NCBI GenBank assembly: GCA_022496805.1
Contig: CM040106.1
Location: 5,270,001 to 5,334,000, forward strand
DNA length: 64,000 nt
From: Pohlia nutans
Lineage: Eukaryota > Streptophyta > Bryopsida > Bryales > Mniaceae
Direction of reading: 5' to 3'
The first letter of the stretch is position 1; each line of letters opens with the position of its first letter. Made by a program: the position numbers and the translations under genes. The notes below the pieces were generated by a model. The model was not told the DNA's origin, ran no database searches, and worked only from the letters and a program-made list of their open reading frames with translations. Positions 1-11,238 of the stretch are shown in pieces.

Positions 1-1
1 C

Positions 2-567
2 ACAGCGATACTGGGAGAAGAAAACACAAATGTCAATTCAAACGAGCAGAGGAAGGAGAATAAATCAAAAGACGACTACATAAAGCAGTTACAGGCTGAA
101 TTGGATAGCCTCAAGGGGAGTTAGGGAATTGGATCGTCATCACAGAAGTTTGTTCGATTGCAGTCACCAGTGTCAAAAAAGAAGAATGCTAGAACAGGCG
201 AATAGGTAAGTCATGCATGTAATGTACAAGGGGAAAGTGATTGTGATGTGGTGGTTTGGAAGTGATTGACAAAGATAAGGTGATTGAGTGTATGGAGTTC
301 AATGGATCAAATTTGACACTTGACTGTGCATGGATTGTGGAACAAGGGCCACATTCATTTCAAGAATGCATATAGCAAAGAGAATCGCAGGAAGAGGAGG
401 ACATGATGAAGGGGGAAGTCAGAGTGGACTTGGAGGCACATAGGGCGGATGGAGGGATGAAAAAGGGTTTAGGGATGATAAATGTGTTTGAGAATTTTGC
501 GGTAACAGATGTAGAAAATGATACCTTGAACTCAGTAAACACTACACCACAGGCTTTTAGGAAATAG
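2..567 (+). pseudogene. Decayed protein-coding stretch of unknown family (3' part)
   Basis: Read in frame 2 from base 2, this gives a lysine/glutamate-rich helical segment (DDYIKQLQAELDSL near 74-112), a TAG at 122-124, then more coding-like sequence to a second TAG at 203-205. Between about 245 and 265 the coding signal moves to frame 1 and continues (CMEFNGSNLTLDCAWIVEQ) through a TAG at 373-375 to a final TAG at 565-567. The longest clean piece starts at ATG 403 and is 54 codons. Open, charged sequence on both sides of each TAG suggests one ancient ORF broken by point mutations and one frameshift. No domain is recognised. The 5' part lies outside the window. A transposon origin is likely from the neighbourhood but not shown. 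Confidence 0.4.
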
Positions 568-1679
568 TATGGGTTTATTTAGTGTTAATAGATTTGGACA
601 TATACGCAAGGCTTCTAAAACATATACGCCGTATTCAGAGGAATAGTAAGAGTACTCTCATGACCATGGCAATAGGTAGACTTTGAACATGGGTTTTTTC
701 GAGCATAATACTTTTTTCCGCATCGTACACTTGCATTTTGGAATGGCAAAATAGACAATTCTATATGTATGTTGTTAGTACATAGTGCAATATGTTTTTG
801 TACATGTAATGTGTAAAGGTTGATGTGACATGTGGGTCAGGATTGGTAAATTTTGTAGAACATAATGATAATAAAAATATATATTAGTAATCTTCTTTTT
901 GACATTGAGTGAAGCATATGATTTTATTTTGATAAAACATAATGTACTAGAAATAGAAATGAGAGTACAGGTGCATGAAGACGGCGGTCATAGTTATGAG
1001 TTGCGGATGTTACATATAATCTGTATTATACTATTGACTAATTAAATATGTGGAAGAGCTAAGAGGCTTACAGTGGGATAACAGTGATATTTTGTTTTAT
1101 CTCACCGTGAAAAACTCGTAAGCTATGATCAGATGACAGGAGGTGCGGTGCTCGTTGTCGGGGTAAGTTCCGTACATATAGTCAATAAAGTGAGGTGTTT
1201 ATCGTAAAATATGTTTGAGGGTTAGACTTTTGGAGGTACTGACAATTGAAGACTCGTGCACTATGTACAAGTAAGTAATTTTTTTTGCATCGCATTTCTC
1301 GGTTGATTCATGTATGGCACTAATGATTTAGACTGAGAAAGTTATGTCGCAGGAGAACAAGGCTCACAACGTGTAGTATGAGTGCAGTGGTGACAAAGGC
1401 TTCGAAGTGACAAGGGGCTGCCGTGGGGGAATTGAGGATCAGAAGGGGAGGTACGCACAGGACTCTCTGCAGTTCGTATTATACAAACATTTTATTTCCT
1501 AGATTTTGTGGACAAGAGTTGTAATTGGGCAAACATGAGACTCTGTTGTCTCCATGGTAATGAAATCACAGTAGAGCATGGACACTTTAATATTGGATTT
1601 TTAAGGGGATAGTGAAGGACCAAGCTTTAGGAGTAGTAAGATAGTGCCTAATCGTGTTGTGCATATGGCATAAGCATGT
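568..1679. other. No gene seen
   Basis: AT-rich sequence with stops in all frames and no recognisable domain, terminal repeat or RNA gene. Probably old transposon interior. Confidence 0.5.
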
Positions 1680-1769
1680 AGTCAAATAATTTCAGTCTAA
1701 TAATTTAAGACAAATGGCATTTAAGTCTAATAATTTATGACAAAAGTATGTAGTCTAATAATTTAAGAT
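1680..1769 (+). repeat. Short tandem repeat, AGTCTAATAATTTA motif
   Basis: The motif agtctaataattta recurs at about 1694, 1723 and 1752, with a diverged copy at 1680, giving a period near 29 bp. It lies in noncoding AT-rich DNA. No function is evident. Confidence 0.7.
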
Positions 1770-2063
1770 GGTTGGGAATATGAACAATGGAATGAAAGTT
1801 TACAGTAACGCCATTGTTAGTGTGTCATAGAAATGTAGGAATGCAGGATGGTGCGGATGCAATAACCATGAATCGATAATACAATCTCACAAGGGATGTG
1901 AGGCCATAGAAATCGATTGAGGTAATGGATTTTCAAAATATAATGCCACGAAATGGCCTGGTAGAAGGAAAAGGGGTTTCCATTATAATAACAGCATAGA
2001 GTATTCGATGGCTAGCATACAGATGATGAAATTCCATTCGTTCCAAACCTGTGCCAGGTGTAA

Positions 2064-2432
2064 ATGTCAACTGGGAAGCACTACAGAGGGAATAAGAAGT
2101 GTGACGAGTGTGGTTGCTATCATCTAAACAGACTACACCCTAAAAACAATGCTACAAATTTAATTATCTGTAGAGTGGATAGTAAACATCAAAGAGTTGA
2201 CCCTCATGTCGGGTGTGCTGCTAGGTATGTGGATTGTGGATGGCAGTGGAATGTACAGCATCGAGAAAGAATTGACAACAGTAACAGGGTACGGACAACA
2301 AAAGTATGCAGGTATGATTCATGTACATGGAGTTTTGTAGAAAATGCACTTATACAAATAATCAATCATCCCGATAGACATAGACTTTTGTGTAAGTTAG
2401 TGTGTACCCAGAATGGAACATGGAATGGTTAA
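2064..2432 (+). CDS. Hypothetical cysteine-rich ORF, 122 aa
   Basis: An ATG-to-TAA frame of 122 codons, preceded directly by an in-frame TAA. It has a CDECGC cluster near the N-terminus and further cysteines (VGCAARYVDCGW, KVCRYDSCTW), so a metal-binding fold is imaginable. I do not recognise the family. The length is close to what chance gives in 64 kb of six-frame sequence, and no neighbouring exon was found, so it may be spurious or a transposon fragment. Confidence 0.2.
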   Translation: MSTGKHYRGNKKCDECGCYHLNRLHPKNNATNLIICRVDSKHQRVDPHVGCAARYVDCGWQWNVQHRERIDNSNRVRTTKVCRYDSCTWSFVENALIQIINHPDRHRLLCKLVCTQNGTWNG

Positions 2433-4096
2433 CATGTCCATGTTCGAGTACTTCTCGATTGCCCTTATGAACTGCCAGAACTTGAGTACAGTGCAATAAC
2501 ATTCACTATAAGCCATCGCATTATGTAGGTTCCCTGCCCGGTTTTCTAGAAAATTATTTTAATTTATAAAAACATGCTTGCACACAGTCGGAGTGGAGGT
2601 TGTCTATTTGGAATGACAGACATGATCAAAACAATTCGTTGCATCCAAGTATTTGAGTTAGAGAAGGTGTCAGAATGTAGGAGAGGACAGATATATTTAT
2701 GAAAGAAAAATGACAGTCTTGGAAATGCTTATGAATGTGGTAAACAAATGTAACAACAGAATATGGTGCGTCATTGTTACAGGAACTCACATATGGAGAT
2801 ATACATGCGGTGCGAGAAGGATAACCGGTACAGAATGGGGAATTTTAAAACATGTGCAGGTATTTCTGTAGATATCCTCGGTAACTTCAGTAGATGTACG
2901 ATACTGAACTACAGAATGGATTTTCCCATACCATGGAAAGGAAGTAGCATAAAAACAGAGAGTAAAAGCAAATCAAAACTTTGGGGATTTAGACTGCCAA
3001 ATACTTAGTGAAATGTAGGTACGGGGTATTAAATCCCAAATATATGACAAAGATTTAGGTAGAGATGAAATGATTGACAAAGTAGAAGGTCCTTAGGACG
3101 CTAAAAATAGTACAAAAATTCGGGAGTAACAATTACAAATGTCAAAATTACTGATGTAAGTTACCGCACTCTTCAGCATTCTACCCATGCAAGGGCAAAA
3201 TATAGAGGACCTATCATTGGAGTACACGTACTGTCGTAGTAACATATTGACCAAATGCAGCCACCAGCACACGTAAAAAATAGAACCAATCAGTGGCAGG
3301 GGACACACCTAAATCCACTCCACTCCACTCCATTTAATGCAAAAAGTAGGTTGGGTATGTTTAGAATTACCTACTCGGAGAAAAGTAAGTGAATATTGAC
3401 AGACGGCGTTAAAACCCCGTAGTTAAAAGTGACGGAAAAAGTAAGTACAAGGGTACTGTTGGCGTAAGAACTAAACCTCCCTACCTCCTTGCAATTGACG
3501 TGGCATACACTGCCACATCGATTTTAGTGCAGTGAGAAATGTCCGAGGTGGTAGGCCATGTAAGCAGAATCGGGCTTCCAAAATGACCGATTCTTCTGAA
3601 GCGGAATCCGAATCCTCTGATGATACATTTTAGTTGTACCACTTCTTCTCATCTTTTCTCTTAGCCTTTGCGAGGAGCTTTGAATTTGTGTACACATACA
3701 CTAAATCTTCAGCCCTCTTTTGTTGGAGGCAATTCCGAGACCTGTTGTGCACGAAAGAATAACTACTCCAATTGCGTTCGCATGATGACAATGACACGGT
3801 TTGGCTAGGATTCTCCGTGCTATTGGTGCAATGAGCTTTCCGCATGCCCCTTCAAAATCCCACCATGCAATAGTTTTAAGTGACGGCGTGCAATACCTCG
3901 TGATCGTGTGACGAAAAAATGTATCATTTATGTCAAACACAATAGTTATCAAATTCCAAATGGAATATGACAACCGCGCATTCAAACTCGGTAATGGTCA
4001 AGCAAGGGATACCAAAAGTTTGCCCAGAGCCCTTGACAACTAGTGAGTTCGAATGAACTCACCAAAAGAAAACCTTCATGCTTTATACTACCATCC
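2433..4096. other. No supported gene
   Basis: Short ORFs only, none with a recognisable motif. A CCACT run occurs near 3316-3332. The stretch before 4097 is the AT-rich left flank of the GC-rich array that follows. Confidence 0.5.
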
Positions 4097-4575
4097 GTTG
4101 AACTAGCCGTTGAACTAGCCGTTGAACAGCCCTGTCCCCTCAGAACTAGACTGCACCGGTCCGTTCTGCCGTCTGCTGTGCCGTCCAATTTGTCGTCCGA
4201 TAGCGTTGGCCTGGATCGGACGCACTGGAGGGGACGGTCCGGATTGGGTGGGGTGCATCAGAAAGGGTTCGACCGGACGCGATGGAACGGACCGTCTGGA
4301 TCGGACACGGTCTATCGTGCGGACTCGATTGCACAGGCTGCATCGGACGGCAGAAACGCACGGGATGCATCGGACGCACCAAAACAGCGGACGTCTTAGG
4401 GTTTCGGGTTTAGGATTGGCCGGACAGCTGCCGACGCCCCAGCGAACGACAATGATCAGACGGGCAACACGCTCCAGATGACAGATCGGACGGCAGACCC
4501 GGATCAGATGGGCGGACGGGCTTGTTCAGGCAGGAGGAACGCGGTTGGGAGTATAGAAGGCCCGTCCGTCTCCAT
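4097..4575 (+). promoter_or_regulatory. CGGACG-rich array A with TATA-like box
   Basis: It begins with three 14-bp copies of the CCGTTGAACTAG type (4097-4133). Then follows a GC-rich block packed with CGGACG, its complement CGTCCG, and GGATCGGACG variants, in sharp contrast to the AT-rich surroundings. A TATA-like TATAGAA lies at 4552-4558 at the end of the block, followed by a pyrimidine-rich CTCTCACTTC stretch. The order array, TATA, leader, ORF is repeated at 9.36-9.78 kb. I infer a promoter or 5' terminal region of a repeated element. ORFs called through it are by-products of base composition. Confidence 0.55.
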
Positions 4576-4664
4576 TTGCTCTCACTTCTCCCTCCTAAAT
4601 CAGGTTGCTGGTAATTCCCTTTGCGAACTTCCTGGCCTTATTTACTACAGGCGTGAGAGGTCAT

Positions 4665-4705
4665 ATGCTTATTGTGACCAATCACCGGTTGGTCACAATA
4701 AGCAT
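4665..4705. repeat. Perfect 17-bp inverted repeat, 7-nt loop
   Basis: ATGCTTATTGTGACCAA at 4665-4681 is mirrored exactly by TTGGTCACAATAAGCAT at 4689-4705 around TCACCGG. It lies between the TATA-like box and the ORF at 4936, so a transcript would carry a strong hairpin in its leader. Confidence 0.85.
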
Positions 4706-4711
4706 CTTACA

Positions 4712-4928
4712 CACTTTATTCACATCTTCGCAGTATTTTCACGCGAACGATTCATTCACATTTTTGCGGTTTTTTTACACAAACGGTTCTTCCACATTCT
4801 CGCGGGATTTTTACGCAAACGATTGATTCACATTTTTGCGGGATTTACTCACGTTTTAGGGTACATGGTTGATTCACCTCGTTGCGGGATTTTGTCACGG
4901 TAATTGCACACGGTTCATTCACACATCG
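4712..4928 (+). repeat. Leader tandem repeat upstream of ORF A
   Basis: Four to six diverged copies, period roughly 35-40 bp, of a unit containing ACGATTCATTCACATTTTTG then CGGGATTTTTAC. It ends 8 bp before the ATG at 4936, so it would form most of the 5' leader. Confidence 0.65.
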
Positions 4929-4935
4929 CAAAGCA

Positions 4936-7579
4936 ATGGCCGATGACCAACGTGTGGATCAGGTTCCAAACCAGCCCCACTCTCCAAATGCTAATGCTGG
5001 GCCTAGGAGGAACAAGCCTAAGGGGGCCCCTCATGCGCCGAATTACGACGTATTGGACGACCCAAATGTTCTAGCCTAACCAGGGTGAGAACAAGTTAAG
5101 GAAGAATTTTGGTCTGCCACGACAGCCAGACAATATGTCAAACTGTACCACATTGGTAAACTGTGACCGAGGGAACAATTACCACATATTACAGAGACCT
5201 TTACTGCCAAACCTGCACCGTGCAATGATGAATATTCCCTTCAACGAGCGGAAGAGGTATAGAGGGCACTGTTTGGGGCTCGTTCGAAGTCAAAAGAAAC
5301 ATTCAACTACAACATACTGGCAATGGTCTATGCGGAACTAAGGTTGGAGCACAAGGTGGATTGGAGTACATACCCTGCAATTCGATCGACTCCAACTCAG
5401 GTTGAAGACGGGCAACGAGATATTCCTGATTTGTATGATCCATCATCTACAAGCACAAAAGAGATGTTGGTCTCTTTAAAGAAACCGGGCACATCGACTG
5501 CGAGCAGCTCAGGTCGAGTGGAAGTCAAACCAAAGACCGCCAAATTACCAGTACTACCTATGGCTGCTTTGGACAATTTGGATGCAAGGGTGGAAACCAA
5601 AATCAATGCTGAACGGGAGGAAATAGAAGTCAAAGTTGAATGAGACTTAGAAGACAAAGTCGAAGATATTGCAACTTCCCTGTCTCAATCAATTCCGTGT
5701 AAGGAGGACGAGGAACTGTTGCCGCAAAACCCATCGACGCTAATTCAGGCAACTGCGGAATCAAAGGGGAAACAAAAGTTGAGGTCCAATGCAATTGCCA
5801 GGGAGGGCCGCCATGAACAGTATAACTTTGGACCGGACTGGGCGATGACGGTTGAGATGGGAAATGTCGGTCCAAGCAATCCAAGTTCCTCGACTCCGAA
5901 CGAGAAACGCGCATGTCCGGATGACCCAGATACACTAATTCTGGATCCAAATGGACGTTGGGGAAACTGTGGGCTTGTTTGTCAAAGAGAATGCCTATTG
6001 AGGTTATAGCGATTGCATTCGGGCACTTGGCGGAGAAAGTTCCAAAGGCGAGCCAAATTGCAGAAGAAGAGCAGTGGGAACTGTCCGACGAGTTCCCCGA
6101 CTTGGCAAGTGATCTAGGTTCGTTGAAGCTTCTTTCGAAGAACATGTACGTGAACTTGGTAAAAGCCATGGATGTAACTTCTTTCCTTCATATGCTGGCA
6201 CGACAGCTTGCACAACATCTTCAATCAATTGAGAAAAAATTGGCTCATTGGGGGCCAGTCATCCAAAAGGCGAAGCGTGTCGATGACCTCACCAAGAAAC
6301 TAGAAGAAACAACGGAATGTGCAAAGGGATTTGAGCGGTTGGCGGGGAAAACCTTAAAGCAACTGCGATTGAGCGCTATACATAACCATTTCAAGACCAT
6401 GCATCTCTAGTTCATGAATTTTCAGTTGTTAGAAGAGTTAGACAAGCTGCAAGAAGAAACTACAAAGAAAGAAGCATGACTTCAAGAATCTCTCGTCCCA
6501 TTGGAGCAGCTCTCTATTCCATTGAATGCCAACACTTCGGACGAAGCAGTACTTGAAGAAACTCTTGCCCCATCGGACCAATTGTCTCTTCCATTTGATG
6601 CCCATACTTCGGACGGAAACAGTGGTTGAAGATACTCTCGCTCCATACGACGCGACGCTCTTATTGTCCCGTGTGCAATTCTCCTATACATGTCAGATTC
6701 TACAAAATGATGGGCCTTCGCGCCATTATGCCATCTGGTCATGAATACAACTAGTGGAACCTTCCTTTGGACCAACTACCGAAGAAGTTTCTAAATTACA
6801 AAAACTGGGGTCAACCATTTGTATGGGATGTTAACTTCGACTGCCACGACTTGTACCATATGCAAGTAGTAGGGTCTGAGGAAGAAATTTGTATGGAGGT
6901 TGACGAACTTTTCTGGATGACCCGAGATTACGACATCGAAGTGCGAGCACGTGCAATTGAGAACGAGGCGGACCGAGAGGTGTTTTGCCGCAACTTTGGG
7001 AGACATTGGAGCGTACATCACAAAAAGTTCTTTTGATTCCCAAAGAATGAAGTAAAAGAGAGAGATGATAACACTTGGTACGAGGCTTCCGGTCCCATCT
7101 AAGGGGAAGAATACGCAACGTATGACCGTACGTTGATTGGCAGAGCTCTGGTCCTTTCAAAGTTGGAGGAGGCAGCTAGGCTTTGTGCCACAACAACCGA
7201 GGACATGTTCATTGATGAGGAGAATTCCTATGCGGATGTTGCAGGTGCATTTGATAGGAGGATCAATGATGTCATCGAAATCTGGCAACGTCATACATTG
7301 ACACCGAACTGGTTACCGACATTTGGAGAAACTGAGCAAAATGTAACTCTTGTTGTCAGTCGTGTGGAGAAGTACATGGAGGTTTTTAAGGCAAAAGAGG
7401 TGGATATGGATCGTTTTCGCAAGGAGAAACAAAAGGCCAACGAGGATGATAATTGGGAACCATCTCAAGACCACGTTGAAAAGAAGCTTGCGATAGATTC
7501 AGAGGATGAAGCAGGCGGTAGAATTACTCATGATAGTCAACGTAGACGTACTCGTTCGATGAATATTGATATCGTATGA
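4936..7579 (+). pseudogene. Element A ORF: decayed coiled-coil protein, unknown family
   Basis: From ATG 4936 frame 1 is coding-like to about 5960 but carries stops at 5077 (TAA), 5086, 5164 (TGA), 5260 (TAG) and 5641 (TGA). Near 5960 it shifts to frame 3 (to about 6600, stops at 6408 and 6477), and near 6600-6770 to frame 2 (to the TGA at 7577-7579, stops at 7034 and 7100). The N-terminus is Pro/Asn/Lys-rich. The middle is glutamate/lysine-rich and probably coiled coil (SIEKKLAHWG, KRVDDLTKKLEETTE). A duplicated segment of the type LEETLAPSDQLSLPFDAHTSDG-like (two diverged copies near 6490-6610) follows, and the C-terminus is acidic. No domain is recognised. It follows array A, the inverted repeat and the leader repeat, and has the same plan as the kinase unit at 9.4 kb. 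It is dead as it stands. Confidence 0.55.
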
Positions 7580-7729
7580 CTGTTTTTTAGCCTTTTGGCT
7601 ACTATATCAATATATAAAACTCTATTCACATTTCCATTATTGTTGACTTCAATGTACAATAAAATTTTCACACTCGGTTTTCTTTCACTTCTCTCTTTAT
7701 ACTTTTTGCAAAACTCAAAACTACACATG

Positions 7730-8066
7730 TTGGTAGATTTGGAATATTTTTTTTTTTATGGGTCTTTTGGACTTCAAAATTTTCCACACATGCAAAAAAC
7801 ATAAAAATGTTTTTTCTCCAAAAATTTCATGGACAAAAAAAATTTCCTCAATTCTTGGGAGGGTGTCAAAGTTGGCAGCTCTGACACTTTTCTCACAGCT
7901 ATCCCATGTTGATAGATCTTTCATAAGTTTTTTTTTATAAGTCTCCTGGACTTGAAATTTGGTATGCATGTTTTCAACATAATGATGATGCTGTCCCCAA
8001 ATTTTCATGGTAAAATAACAATTTCTCAGCTTTGGGGAGGGTGTCAAAGTTGGCAGCAATGTAGGA
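7730..8066 (+). repeat. Tandem duplication, period about 178 bp, 3' of element A
   Basis: Two diverged copies start near 7730 and 7908. Both share TTGGTAGAT-like starts, a GGACTT(C/G)AAA segment and the end GGAGGGTGTCAAAGTTGGCA. A related AGTCCCAGGACTCC segment occurs at 11.5 kb, after the kinase ORF, so the two units may also share a 3' region. Confidence 0.6.
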
Positions 8067-8429
8067 CACTATCCCTGGAACTACTAAACGGCCAATTTGA
8101 ATGTCACCCTATTGTACATGAGGGAGGACTAGGCACCACTAAGGTTTGGATGAAGTCAATGAAGAAGGTATTCAAGTGTCAATCTTGCGGCATGGCACTT
8201 GGAATGAGGTTGTCACCTCATCCTGACGCCTCATGCTACAAAAGGCTTTGAAACCCTAGAATGTTCATCTTTTTGTAGTTGGGCCTTTGGAAAGTGACTG
8301 GATGAGTGTGTGAGAGACTAGCTCGGTTCTAGCGACTGCAGCCCTTTTCAAAGGCGGAAAGGCAAAGCATGTGTCGACAAAGCAGGGGGCAAATGGGCAA
8401 TACCCTCTCTAGTGCTTCAATCGAGATTA
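8067..8429. other. No gene seen
   Basis: Unique-looking sequence with no supported ORF between two repeat families. Confidence 0.5.
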
Positions 8430-8780
8430 AAGTTTAGGATAGGCAAAGTGGATCTCAAGCTACGAGAGTATGCACTTCAAAGGTGTGCGTTCCGATCTTC
8501 ACGATTTTATGAACTTCTTACTATAGCAAAGCAAGAGTTTTTTTCAAAAATAACCATATTCGTGATGGACGTTTTCACTATACAAGGTAGTTATGGAAGG
8601 GGAGGAAATGAGAATGCGGTGGGAGTCCTTCTTGGAAAGGCCTTTGTGCTATGCACCACCAAGTTATAAGATTAGCTCAGACCCTCCAAATTGCATTAAG
8701 GGTAAAGTGAACTCATTTCGTTGTCAACCATGTATAGAAGGTCCGATAAAAGAACGGAGAGAACACCAACGAAATTGATA
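8430..8780 (+). repeat. Dispersed repeat R4, copy 1
   Basis: Contains CAAGCTACGAGAGTATGCAC then AAAATGAGAATG-like and GGGAGTCCTT(C/T)TTGGAAAG segments. These recur at 27770-27820 plus 28070-28200 (same strand) and 27225-27310 (opposite strand). The family and termini are unresolved; a nonautonomous element is likely. Confidence 0.55.
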
Positions 8781-9361
8781 TATCTTTTCATGAGACACGA
8801 ACTTAATCAATGACCAATGGAAATAACGCTTGATTAGGTACTTAATGAGGTTTACAATTTGCGAGACGGATTTTCAATATTATCTTGAGTTATTGCACGA
8901 CGCGGATCTTTCAAAACAAGATGTGGTTCTTAGAAAAAAACAATAGAAATTGACGGAAGTCAATCATTTTTATTACTCATAAGAGTGAGAGCTTATTTCC
9001 AAACCTATCATACTTGTGTATAAAGAAAACCGAGCTTATAAATAAGTAGGCCCGCTTTAGCTAAAAAAAGACGGCCATATAATTTATAAATTCCACCCTT
9101 TCTATAAACCCTACAATTTCATGGCACTTTGCCGGAGACAAGGGGATGGTTGATAAATATTTAGTGCCTATGATCACTCAGTGGCGGACCAGGCTATGTA
9201 TATCACATTAGTGATCACACGTGCTCGACTAATATCGTACTTTGGTCTCAAAGTCCTCACATACAGTCATAATTAACCTACAAGACCGCATGATTTGATG
9301 ATCATGCGCATTGGACATTTGATAGTATTCTAAAACAAAGAGAATTTGGTTATTTTGTATC
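8781..9361. other. No gene seen
   Basis: AT-rich flank of the next GC-rich array, with no motif or RNA gene recognised. Confidence 0.5.
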
Positions 9362-9654
9362 AGGTTCGGTCAGCCGTCCGATGTGCGGTCGGTGGAGCCG
9401 TCCGATCTGGATCCCGTCAGCCGTGCGATCGCGCCTCCGATCTGCCGTCGGATATGGACGTCCGCACCCCACCGTCCGATACAGGGGCGGATAGCGCGAC
9501 CCGTTCGATTGCCGACAACCGGTTGATCTGACTACAAAGTTCCGATGCCGTCCGATCGGGTGGCGGATGGCGCGGGCCGTCTGATTAGGTGTCCGACCTA
9601 ATCGGACAGCACGTCCGCCTATAAAGCCCTTCTCCCTACTCACATTATTGTGAG
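9362..9654 (+). promoter_or_regulatory. CGGACG-rich array B with TATAAA box
   Basis: About 250 bp dense in GCCGTCCGATC, GTCGGA and CGTCCGC motifs. A TATAAA at 9620-9625 comes next, then the short palindrome CTCACATTATTGTGAG at 9639-9654. The ORF starts 130 bp further on. The same order is seen at 4.1-4.9 kb. I read it as the core promoter of the kinase-bearing element; which protein would bind the motif is unknown. Confidence 0.6.
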
Positions 9655-9781
9655 AGTATTTAGGGGTTGCTGTTGGCAGGGTTATCCCATCCTCTGGCTC
9701 CACAATTGGGGAGGAAGAAGTCACTGTTGCCAACGGGGTATATTTTGTCATTTTTTTTTACAATTCTGGAGCTCCGTCATC

Positions 9782-11238
9782 ATGTCGAAGGGAAAAAAAC
9801 AGAAGACAGGTAAGACGACGGAAGAAAAAAAAATCTTGAAGATGACCCTCACATGCCGTTGGAAGCGTGTAAGAAGTTTCTCTAGAAGTTCATGGTGGAT
9901 TTTTACCGAAGCAACACGCTTATGGCGTTGGAGAGTAAATTTGTTCGGTACAAAGAGCATAATGTGGATAAATTTAAAGAAGACATGACGAGGGATATGT
10001 TGCAGGCTCTTCAGGATGGAATTTGGTACCGGGAGATGGATAAGCGTGATTTCACAAAGTGGTTGGAGTGGAGGGTGAATGATTGTTTGTGGAATATCTA
10101 GGGAGTATTAACCAAGTATGAGAAGGACCACGGACTGCTTCAAGACAATACGTATATTGAGGAAGTGATGAAGAAAGCAGACGACTTTGTGGTGTTGATG
10201 AAACCATGGAGCCTTGGATGCCAACGCAGACAGCAAATCGGTTGGTAGAGACACGTTGCCGGTGGATCCGAGTTAATGAAGAATAAGTTGGTCCACGCAT
10301 TGCCTGCTACGGCCAATGTCATTGAAGTGGAGCACACATCACTCAAGGGTGCATGTGCTACCGTCAAGTGGGTTCGAATTGAAGGAGCTCCAGGGTTTGA
10401 ACCTCATTGGGAGTTTGCGGCGAAACTTTCAAAACAGGCGAGGACTAGACCAGATCTTGCGAAATTGGAACACCAAAATGAAACGATGGCCGTTTGAATT
10501 GAACATCCAGGTGTTATACAATACGTGGCTATTCATGCTTCGAAATATGACGGTTATCCATATTGGTGGAATGGTGGGACATTGCGACAGATGCTGAATT
10601 TAGACAACACGTACGGAGACGATATCTACGCACGTACGTTGCATAAAACTATGTTAGCGGACGATGTGATCAAAGCAAGTTATCTGAGGCGGTTCCGTAA
10701 AAAAAGAACGGAGTTGGCGTGCGCATTGGTGATCGTCATGTAGGAGGTACACATGGCCAACAACCTGCACAATGATTTATCTCCCGATAATGTCCTTTTT
10801 CATTTCCCTGCGGACGAGATGCGTGTATACATTGGTTTATGTGACTCGGGCATGTTATCCTTTTCGACAGAGCCAATGAAGTCACTATATGGATTCAATA
10901 GTTTAGAGGAAATGCAGAAGGATCTTGCAGAACGGTGGTGGGTAGATCCTACGATTGCTTATGTACGTAAGCCAGATCCAAATGTGGAGATACGCCCACC
11001 AGTGACGAAGACAACTGAGGCATATGGAGTTGCAAAAATTGCTATGCGCATCAACAAGGGCAACATTTCGGAGGATTCCTGGAAGTTGCAGACGCCTGGA
11101 GAAACTTCAGCATTATTTAGACAACGGGATTTGGCAGACGTGTTCGAGAGCTATTTGAATCGATTGTCCAGCGAGAATCGAGAAAATGTTGAAGGTTTAA
11201 CTCATATAGCGACACGTTTTAGGCTTACATACAAGTAG
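9782..11238 (+). pseudogene. Element B ORF: protein-kinase-like protein, broken by stops
   Basis: Starts at ATG 9782 (MSKGKKQKTGKTT). A run of nine A near 9825-9833 shifts the frame by one. From there a single frame runs to the TAG at 11236-11238, interrupted at 9883, 10099, 10246 (TAG), 10495 (TGA) and 10741 (TAG). Kinase features appear in order: a candidate AAK lysine at 10423, HPGVIQY then WWNGGTLRQM (hinge-like) near 10500-10590, the catalytic loop HNDLSPDNVLFHF at 10768 (HRD replaced by HND, catalytic Asp kept), and VYIGLCDSG with the DFG-equivalent DSG at 10843. About 120 residues follow, without a second recognised domain. The N-terminal 200 codons are helical and unknown. Substrate unknown. 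Loss of function is clear from the stops; the family looks like a divergent eukaryotic protein kinase. Confidence 0.65.
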
